DNA of 64,000 bases from contig NZ_JAOWPS010000002.1 of NCBI RefSeq assembly GCF_025753795.1, positions 434,001 to 498,000 on the forward strand, read 5' to 3'. Under the pieces are notes generated by a model. It worked only from the letters and a program-made list of their open reading frames with translations, made no database searches and was not told the origin of the DNA. Numbering within the stretch: the first letter of the stretch is position 1; every line of letters starts with the position of its first letter. Of this stretch, positions 57,084 through 64,000 are shown one piece after another. The stretch is from Mesorhizobium sp. YC-39 (GTDB taxonomy: Bacteria; Pseudomonadota; Alphaproteobacteria; Rhizobiales; Rhizobiaceae). The position numbers and the translations under genes are program-made.

Positions 57084-58130
57084 CTACGGCTTGATGAACA
57101 CCTTGCCATTCGGCTTGGCCAGTTCGGCAGGTACGCGCCCCATCGCCTCGGCCAGCGGCACGACCGCCGTCACGTCGGTCGACCAGCGCCCATCGGAAAA
57201 ACGTTGCTGCGCCTCCATGATCGCCGGTCCGCGGCGGTCGCGGAATTGGCGCATCCATTCGCTCAGCCAGAAACCCTCGATACGTTTGTGCTGGAAGATC
57301 AGTTGCCCCGGCTCGCGGATCACCGTGGTGTCCGGGTCGAGCCGCCCGTAGACGATCCAGCGCGAACGCTTCGGCATGGCATCGAAGATGGAAGAGGCCA
57401 GCGAGCCGGTCACCGCGTCGAGGAAGATGCGCGGTTGCTCGGCCTTGATCACCTCGCGCAGCGCGGCCTTAAAGTCCGGCGCTTTCTCGTTGAGCACATG
57501 GGCTGCGCCGATCTCCTTCAGCAGCGGGATCTGCTCGTCGCGGCGCACGGTGACGATCGGCCGAAACCCTTCCTCCTTGGCCAGGCTCGATATCAGCTTG
57601 CAGAGCTGGCTGGCGCCGGCGGTCATGATGAAGGCTTTCTCGCCCTCCTGTTTGACGATGTCGAACATTGCGAGCGCGGTGAGCGGGTTGACGATCATCG
57701 CTGCACCATCCTCGTCGCGGACGGTGTCGAGCAGCGGAATGCAGACGACCGCTTCGGCGACGGCATATTCGGCCCATGAGCCCCAATTGCTGACGCCGGT
57801 GGCAAAGGCGACGCGCTTGCCGACCAGGCTTTTGGTATAAGGCTCGTCGCCGCTGGCGACGACGATGCCGACACCCTCGAAGCCGGCCGGCTGGCCCTTG
57901 ACGCGCGGCTGGCCGTACTGGCCTTTGATGAAGGCGACGTCGGACGGGTTGATCGAGGCAAGGCTGACCTTGATCAGCACTTGGCTTTGCCCAGGCGCCG
58001 GCACTGCGATCACCCCCGGCTGCACATAGGGTTCTAGGGTCTCCAGCGCGCTGCCGGAAGGTGTCCTGGTGTAGCCGTCGCCGACGAGCAGGAGTGCTTC
58101 ATCTCTGATGGAACGTCCATCGCTCTTCAC
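57084..58130 (-). CDS. Zinc-type/quinone-oxidoreductase-like MDR dehydrogenase
   Basis: 348 residues by the chosen start. The medium-chain dehydrogenase fold is clear: QVLIKVSLASINPSDVAFIKGQYG, GFEGVGIVVASG, NPLTALAMFDIV, then the Rossmann part (MTAGASQLCKLISSLAKEEG, FLDAVTGSLASSIF). The structural and catalytic zinc Cys are missing, so it is a quinone-reductase or enoyl-reductase-like member. The start is uncertain; GTG 58130 has poor spacing to AGAGG. A much longer upstream reading runs antisense over three other genes and is not real. It diverges from the SDR gene. Confidence 0.85.
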   Translation of the reverse strand: MKSDGRSIRDEALLLVGDGYTRTPSGSALETLEPYVQPGVIAVPAPGQSQVLIKVSLASINPSDVAFIKGQYGQPRVKGQPAGFEGVGIVVASGDEPYTKSLVGKRVAFATGVSNWGSWAEYAVAEAVVCIPLLDTVRDEDGAAMIVNPLTALAMFDIVKQEGEKAFIMTAGASQLCKLISSLAKEEGFRPIVTVRRDEQIPLLKEIGAAHVLNEKAPDFKAALREVIKAEQPRIFLDAVTGSLASSIFDAMPKRSRWIVYGRLDPDTTVIREPGQLIFQHKRIEGFWLSEWMRQFRDRRGPAIMEAQQRFSDGRWSTDVTAVVPLAEAMGRVPAELAKPNGKVFIKP

Positions 58131-58241
58131 CCTCTCACGAACGCGTGGGCACTTTACCCGTGGCAAGGATGACCGTACTTCGGGTAGCCTTGTCAACGCG
58201 AGCCCCTCACCCGGATGGCGAGAAGGCGCGGAGGAGTTGCT

Positions 58242-59057
58242 ATGAGCTATCTGGACGAGCTGTTTTCGGTCGCCGGCAAGACCGCGCTGATTACCGGAGC
58301 CGCGACCGGCATCGGCCGCATGGCGGCGACCGCCTTGGTCCAGGCCGGCGCCAGCGTCATGATCGCCTCGCGCAAGGGTGAGGATTGCATCAGGGTCGCC
58401 GGCGAATTGAACGACTTCGCCGCCTCCGGCCGGGCGGAAGGCTTTGCCGGTGATGTCTCCAGCGAGGCTGGCATCGCGGCTCTCGTCGCCGAGGTCAGGG
58501 CGCGGACCGACCGGCTGCACATCCTGGTCAACAATGCCGGCGTCTCCTGGGGCGCCCCGCTGGAGGACTTCCCATACCACGCCTGGGCCAAGGTGTTCGG
58601 CGTCAACGTTACCGCCGTTTTCCATCTGACCCGCGAGCTTCTGCCGCTGCTCGATGCCGCCGCCAGTGATGCCGATCCAGCCAGGGTGATCAATCTGGGC
58701 TCGGTAATGGGCACCCAGCCGCTCGCCGACGACGCCTATTCCTACACCGCCTCGAAAGCCGCGGTTCACCATCTGACGCGCACGCTGGCGATCGAGTTCG
58801 CTACGCGCCGCATCACCGTCAACGCCTTCGCCCCCGGCCCGTTCCAGAGCCGGATGACCGCTTTCGCCACCGCGACCGAGGAACAGGCGAAACATGTCGG
58901 CGGCCATGTTCCGCTGCGTCGCATCGGCACACCGGATGACATTGCTGGCGCAACGATCTATTTGTGCAGCCGTGCTGGCAGCTATGTCACCGGCGCCATC
59001 CTGCCGATCGACGGCGGGCAGTCGGTGCAGCATGGGTTGACACTGTTCAAGGAATGA
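58242..59057 (+). CDS. Short-chain dehydrogenase/reductase
   Basis: 271 residues, classical SDR. TGAATGIGRMA cofactor loop, SRKGED after strand 2 (NADP-leaning), LVNNAGVSWGAPLEDF, NLGSVMGTQPLADDAYSYTASKAAV with Ser-Tyr-Lys, and APGPFQSRMT. GAGGAG lies upstream of ATG 58242. It is followed by a MaoC hydratase, so a beta-hydroxyacyl pair (dehydrogenase plus dehydratase) is likely. Confidence 0.92.
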   Translation: MSYLDELFSVAGKTALITGAATGIGRMAATALVQAGASVMIASRKGEDCIRVAGELNDFAASGRAEGFAGDVSSEAGIAALVAEVRARTDRLHILVNNAGVSWGAPLEDFPYHAWAKVFGVNVTAVFHLTRELLPLLDAAASDADPARVINLGSVMGTQPLADDAYSYTASKAAVHHLTRTLAIEFATRRITVNAFAPGPFQSRMTAFATATEEQAKHVGGHVPLRRIGTPDDIAGATIYLCSRAGSYVTGAILPIDGGQSVQHGLTLFKE

Positions 59058-59091
59058 AGCCGCCCGGGCGGCTGAAATGGAGGACATCAGC

Positions 59092-59571
59092 GTGGAACCG
59101 ATCAGTCTCGATGTGCTTCTGGCCAGCGTCGGCAAGGAAGTCGGCGTGTCGCCGTGGCGGGTGGTCTCGCAGCGCATGATTGACCAATTCGCCGACGCCA
59201 CCGACGACCACCAGTTCATCCATTGCGATCCGGAGCGTGCCAAGCGCGAGACGCCATTCGGCGGCACCATCGCGCATGGCTTCCTGTCGCTGTCGCTGTT
59301 GTCGGCGATGACTTTCGAGACCATGCCACCGCTTGAAAACAGCAAGATGGGCGTCAACCACGGCTTCGATTCGCTGCGTTTCCTCGCACCGGTGAAGACC
59401 GGCTCGCGCATCCGCACCCGTTTCGTGCTCGCCGACGTCAAGGTCAGGCCGTCGGGCTGGGTGCAGACGGCGCATGACGTGACCATCGAGATCGAAGGCT
59501 CGAAAAAGCCGGCGCTGACCGCGCGCTGGCTGACGCTGACACTGATCGAGCGTCAGCCAGAGGCGGCATGA
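59092..59571 (+). CDS. MaoC family (R)-hydratase/dehydratase
   Basis: 159 residues, hot-dog fold. The hydratase 2 motif FADATDDHQFIHCDPERAK ... TPFGGTIAHGF holds the catalytic Asp-His. Such enzymes hydrate enoyl-CoA to (R)-3-hydroxyacyl-CoA. GTG at 59092 is the preferred start since GGAGG lies eight bases upstream; ATG 59077, overlapping that site, has none. It lies downstream of the SDR gene by 34 bases. Confidence 0.9.
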   Translation: MEPISLDVLLASVGKEVGVSPWRVVSQRMIDQFADATDDHQFIHCDPERAKRETPFGGTIAHGFLSLSLLSAMTFETMPPLENSKMGVNHGFDSLRFLAPVKTGSRIRTRFVLADVKVRPSGWVQTAHDVTIEIEGSKKPALTARWLTLTLIERQPEAA

Positions 59572-59678
59572 GGATTGCCGGCAACTGGGCCGCCGCAAAG
59601 CCAGTTCGATGCCGCCTTGCCCGATTCCGTACAGCGTATATAATTTAGCCAGCCACCAACAACCGAAGGCAGGAAAAA

Positions 59679-60320
59679 TTGCCGCTGAGCGTTCAGACAC
59701 GCCGCGAGAAGCAAAAGGCCGAACTGCGCGCCGAACTTGTCGAGGCGGCGCACAAGCTTGTGCAGGAACAAGGCTATGAGGGCCTCACCATCCGCAAGCT
59801 GGCCAAGCGCGTCGGCTATGCGCCGATGTCGGTCTATTCCTATTTCGCCGACAAGCAGGACATATTGTTCGCACTGGCCGAGGATGCCTTCGAGACTTTG
59901 GCCAGGCGTATCGAGGAGCATCCGTCCGACGATCCGATCGAGGCATTGCGGGCGGTCATGACCGAATATGCCGCCTTCGGGCTTGGCAATCCCAACGAAT
60001 ACCGCACCGTGTTCATGACCGAAAAAACCAGGCCGCCAGAGGGCAAGACCTTCGTCGAAATGCACGAAAGCAACCCGGCCATGAAGGTGCTGATCAGCAG
60101 GGTCGAGGCCTGCGTCGCCGCCGGCAAGCTCCAAGGCGATCCACGCGCCATCGCCACCACGCTATGGGCGGTCGGCCATGGCACAATCTCGCTGCTGATC
60201 ACCTTTCCCTTCTATCCATTCGGCGACCCCCAGGCTTTCGTGAAGCGAATGTGCGATTTCGCGCTAGCCGGTCTGATGACGCAAGATGTCCCGCCGCTGA
60301 CCGAAACGACTAATTGCTAA
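59679..60320 (+). CDS. TetR family transcriptional regulator
   Basis: 213 residues. The N-terminal HTH is ELVEAAHKLVQEQGYEGLTIRKLAKRVGYAPMSVYSYFADKQDILFAL. The C-domain resembles TetR_C_33 or WHG (FGLGNPNEYRTVFM, LWAVGHGTISLLITFPF), which bind lipid-like ligands. TTG start with AGGA five to six bases upstream. It probably controls the SDR-MaoC pair and perhaps the divergent MDR gene. Confidence 0.9.
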   Translation: MPLSVQTRREKQKAELRAELVEAAHKLVQEQGYEGLTIRKLAKRVGYAPMSVYSYFADKQDILFALAEDAFETLARRIEEHPSDDPIEALRAVMTEYAAFGLGNPNEYRTVFMTEKTRPPEGKTFVEMHESNPAMKVLISRVEACVAAGKLQGDPRAIATTLWAVGHGTISLLITFPFYPFGDPQAFVKRMCDFALAGLMTQDVPPLTETTNC

Positions 60321-60505
60321 CCGGGCTGCCTGCATTCCACACAGTTTGATCGGGCCGGCGCTTTGTGCGTGTGGCTCCAAGGCTTGAGCCGGGGCTCGCA
60401 GCGGTTTTGGGATGCGACACGCTACGGCGCGACACCTCATCTGGTCTTCAGCAGCGCGGCGTTTTAGGTGCGTCCTGAGACATCTTAGCTTTTTAAGAAA
60501 ATTTG

Positions 60506-60579
60506 ATCGTACATGTACGATTTCTGACTTGAAGCCTCGATCTCCCGGGCGTATATGTACATTGCATCGTACATGTACG
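60506..60579 (+). promoter_or_regulatory. Palindrome-rich promoter of the DUF680 gene
   Basis: A 16-base perfect palindrome ATCGTACATGTACGAT (60506-60521), a degenerate one CGTATATGTACA (60550-60561) and CGTACATGTACG (60568-60579). Between them TTGAAG (60529-60534), a 17-base spacer and TATATG (60552-60557) form a sigma-70 promoter, so the middle palindrome covers the -10 and the last covers the start point. The two perfect cores are exactly 60 bases apart. Confidence 0.75.
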
Positions 60580-60605
60580 GAACAAATTTGAACCGGAGAC
60601 AGATG

Positions 60606-60851
60606 ATGAAAAAGACAATTCTCGCCCTCGCGGCCGCGCTGGCATTCTCGGGCGCGGCAATTGCCGGCCAGCATACCAAGCAGGCGCACGCTGCGGTCTG
60701 CGTCGACACCAGGACTAACGTCAAGCTCGATTGCGGCGCAACCGGATCGGTCGAAAAGACAGGTGTCGCGACCAAGACCGGCTCAGCCGACGGCAAGGGC
60801 CCGAAACTCGGCATCGACGTCAATCCGTGGATCGTGCCCAGCACGTTCTAA
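60606..60851 (+). CDS. DUF680 family small exported protein
   Basis: 81 residues. A signal peptide (MKKTILALAAALAFSGAAIAG, cut near AIA) is followed by a short, low-complexity mature part of about 60 residues with two Cys (AVCVDTRTNVKLDCGA), likely a disulfide. DUF680 is a small family I know chiefly from Mesorhizobium, function unknown, probably periplasmic. The second ATG (60606) is seven bases from GGAG and preferred to 60603. The control region has three CGTACATGTACG-type sites; a strong palindrome follows the gene. Confidence 0.85.
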   Translation: MKKTILALAAALAFSGAAIAGQHTKQAHAAVCVDTRTNVKLDCGATGSVEKTGVATKTGSADGKGPKLGIDVNPWIVPSTF

Positions 60852-60852
60852 T

Positions 60853-60910
60853 GCATGTCGCCCTAAAGTGTGCAGCGGTTTTGGGACAACGACATGCAAA
60901 CGACATGCAT
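60853..60910. repeat. Palindromic repeat, GCATGTCG/CGACATGC
   Basis: Arms GCATGTCG (60854-60861) and CGACATGC (60891-60898, repeated at 60901-60908) around CCTAAAGTGTGCAGCGGTTTTGGG. The same mosaic type as the repeat at 777-826. It begins two bases after the DUF680 stop. Confidence 0.75.
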
Positions 60911-60921
60911 AAAAACAAGAA

Positions 60922-60967
60922 CTTAAAGCGCGTCGCATGAATCCCATTACACGCGACGCGCTTTAAG
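60922..60967. repeat. Palindrome CTTAAAGCGCGTCGC / GCGACGCGCTTTAAG
   Basis: Perfect 15-base arms (60922-60936 and 60953-60967) with a 16-base loop. I recall this element from other rhizobial genomes. It can act as a bidirectional terminator for the DUF680 gene and for readthrough from the sox side. Confidence 0.8.
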
Positions 60968-61082
60968 GTTCGGTAACCGACCCGAACGGTTGTGACGACC
61001 CGATATGACGACAAAGGGCGCAAGAGATCCTGGCCACCCGTTTTCTTGACCATCGAACTACAGCTTCGCCGCGCCGGACGGG

Positions 61083-61945
<863 letters not shown>

Positions 61946-61953
<8 letters not shown>

Positions 61954-64000
61954 TGAGGCGCTCCCCCTTCTCGTCGAAGAACACCATCCCGGCGACCTCG
62001 ACTTCGATCGTCCCGTTCGGCATCGGCACGTATAATGTCTCACCCATGCGGTCGCGACCGCCGGCGACCAGCGCCAACGCGATCGAGCGGCCGCAATTTT
62101 CCGACCAGTAGCTGGATGTGACGTGGCCGATCATTTTCATCGGGATCGCCTGCTTCGGATCGCCGACGATCTGCGCGCCCTCTTCCAGCACCACTTTCGG
62201 ATCCTTTGTCTTCAGGCCGACGAGCTGCTTGCGGCCCTTGGCGACCAGATCCGTGCGCGACATGCCGCGAATACCGACAAAGTCGGTCTTCTTCTTGCCG
62301 ACCGCCCAGTCGAGACCGGCATCGTTCGGTGTCACCGTACCGTCCGTGTCCTGGCCGACGATGATGTAGCCTTTTTCGGCGCGCAGCACGTGCATCGCCT
62401 CGGTGCCGTAGGCGCAAGCGCCATGCTTCTGGCCCTCGGCCCATAGCGCTTCCCAGACCGCCTGGCCGTAATCGGCCGGCACGTTGACCTCGAAGCCGCG
62501 CTCGCCGGTGAACGACATGCGGAACAGCCGCGTCGGCACGCCGCAGATCTTGCCTTCGCGCACCGACATATGCGGCAGCGCTTCGTCCGACATGTCGATG
62601 CCTTCGACCAGCGGCGCGATGATGTCCCGCGACTTCGGCCCTTGCACGGCAATGACCGCCCATTGTTCGGTGATCGAGGTCAGCCAGACATTGAGATGCG
62701 GGAACTCGGTCTGGAGATAGTCCTCCATATGGTTCATAACGCGCGGCGCGCCGCCGGTCGTCGTCGTCACATGGAAGCGGTCCGCCGCCAGCCTGCCGAC
62801 GACGCCGTCATCATAGATGAAACCGTCCTCGCGCAGCATGATGCCATAGCGGCAGCGGCCGGGCTCCAGCTTCTCCCACGGATTGGTGTAGAGCAGCTCC
62901 ATGAACTTGGCCGCGTCAGGCCCCACGACCTCGATCTTGCCCAGTGTCGAGGCGTCGAACAAGCCGGCCGTCTTGCGGACGGTGACGCATTCTCGGTCGA
63001 CCGCGGCATGCATGTCGTCGCCCGCTTTCGGGAAATACCAGGCGCGCTTCCATTGGCCGACATCCTCGAACACGGCGCCCTGAGCCTCGGCCCAGGGATG
63101 GATCGCCGTCTTACGGGTCGGATCGAACAGCTGACCGCGCGCGTGTCCAACGATCGAACCGAAGGTGACCGGCGTATAGGGTGCGCGGAACGTCGTCAGC
63201 CCGACTTGCGGGATCGGCTTGCCCAGCGTCTCGGCGGCAATCGCCAAGCCGTGCATGTTGGAGGTCTTGCCCTGGTCGGTCGCCATGCCATTGGTGGTGA
63301 AGCGCTTGACATGCTCGATCGAGCGCATGCCCTCATGCACCGCCTGGCGGATGTCCTTGGCGGTGACGTCGTTCTGGAAATCGACAAAGGCCTTGACCGT
63401 CGTGTCCGGGCCGGCGCCGGGTGCCGCACCCAGCATGCCGCGCGACCAGCTTTCACTGGCATCGACTTTCGGCTTCGTACCCTTGGCGGCCTTGGCGCCG
63501 GCATCCTTCGCCGCCTTGGCGCCAGCCGCATAGGCTTCGTCGATCGTCGCCGACAGCCCGTCGGTGCCGTTGCAAGCGCCGACGGAGACACAGTCCTGCG
63601 CATAAATTCCGGGCACGAAGCGTTTGGTCTCGTCGTTGAATGCGACCTTGCCGCGCGATTGCGAGAACAGATGCACCGACGGCGTCCAGCCGGCCGACAT
63701 CAGGATCGCGTCGACGGGAACCGTGCGCTCGCCGCCGCCATTCTTCGGCTGCACAGTCATCGACGACACCCGCAACTTGCCGCCGGCGCGGATCACCGCA
63801 CGACCAAAATTGATCTCGATGCCGAGCGCCCTTGCCTCGTCGATCGCTGGCCCGGTCGGATTGTCGCGCAGGTCGACGATGGCCGCCACGTTTACGCCGG
63901 CCTTCTTCAGATCGATCGCCGCCGCATAGGCGGAATCATTGGCCGTGTAGACGCCAACATTCCTGCCGACGGCGACGCCATAGTGATTGAGATAGGTGCG
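61946..64000 (-). CDS. soxA: Sarcosine oxidase alpha subunit, 5' end beyond the window
   Basis: The frame is open to the window edge, giving the C-terminal 684 residues of a protein of about 990. The visible parts are the second half of the FAD/NAD domain (GVAVGRNVGVYTANDSAYAAA), the linker with GMRSIEHVKRFT, and the folate-binding aminomethyltransferase-like domain (RECVTVRKTAGLFDASTLGKIEV to the GCV_T C-domain ending KGERLNG). The enzyme oxidises sarcosine to glycine with formation of methylene-tetrahydrofolate and peroxide. soxB and soxD should lie just beyond 64 kb. Confidence 0.95.

Noticed and set aside
58131..59486. N-terminal extension of the MDR dehydrogenase to 800 codons.
   Set aside because: The added part is antisense to the SDR and MaoC genes and unlike any dehydrogenase; the family start is near 58130.

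Overview
The window reads as chromosomal DNA of a high-GC alphaproteobacterium of the order Hyphomicrobiales, most like Mesorhizobium. The reasons are a DUF680 small exported protein (a family I associate with Mesorhizobium), CpdR next to an N-formylglutamate-amidohydrolase-family gene, an MmgR/alpha-r8 (Rfam suhB) small RNA, an hsp20 gene with a rhizobial RpoH promoter and a ROSE-type leader, a sarcosine oxidase operon, and mosaic palindromic intergenic repeats typical of rhizobia. There is no rRNA, CRISPR array, transposase, integrase or plasmid replication gene. One tRNA (Val, anticodon GAC) is present. Genus assignment is from memory of family distribution, not from a search.

Layout. 1-16.3 kb is mostly housekeeping: the end of a lytic transglycosylase, a degenerate-looking SGNH/DUF459 protein, gltD and gltB (glutamate synthase), a threonine aldolase, a frameshifted TauE/SafE permease, hsp20, an alpha/beta hydrolase, a hypothetical, hisN, the mmgR sRNA, an N-formylglutamate-amidohydrolase-family protein and cpdR. 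At 16.6-19.9 kb, beside tRNA-Val, lies a small module of GDP-fucose synthase, an HxRxGD-type glycosyltransferase and an Stf0-type sulfotransferase, with lower GC in the last two genes. It looks like a sulfated or fucosylated surface-glycan module.

20.1-36.6 kb is one catabolic regulon. A DUF993 gene diverges from a LacI regulator, and the LacI gene leads a tightly packed run: fused CoA-transferase, enoyl-CoA hydratase, aldehyde dehydrogenase, a sugar-type ABC importer (binding protein, two permeases, ATPase), GMC oxidoreductase, SDR, a second GMC oxidoreductase, a Dabb protein and an MFS transporter. Two near-identical palindromic operators lie in the divergent promoter. The likely logic is uptake, alcohol to aldehyde to acid, CoA activation, then hydration; the substrate is not known.

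36.6-40.8 kb holds a DMT exporter, an endonuclease/exonuclease/phosphatase-family protein, a CPA1 antiporter and a GST. 40.8-52.6 kb is a second regulon on the minus strand: divergent RpiR regulator, amidohydrolase, APC permease, glutamine-synthetase-like ligase, aldehyde dehydrogenase, iron alcohol dehydrogenase and a polyamine/iron-type ABC importer. The enzyme set fits a gamma-glutamylation route for an amino alcohol, with the amidohydrolase in place of PuuD.

52.7-64 kb holds an RND efflux pair, an MDR oxidoreductase, an SDR/MaoC/TetR group, the DUF680 gene with a striking palindrome-rich promoter, a small acidic-motif protein, and the end of the sarcosine oxidase operon (soxG, and soxA running off the window). 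Palindromic repeats recur in many gaps, and in two places they supply the stop codon of the preceding gene.
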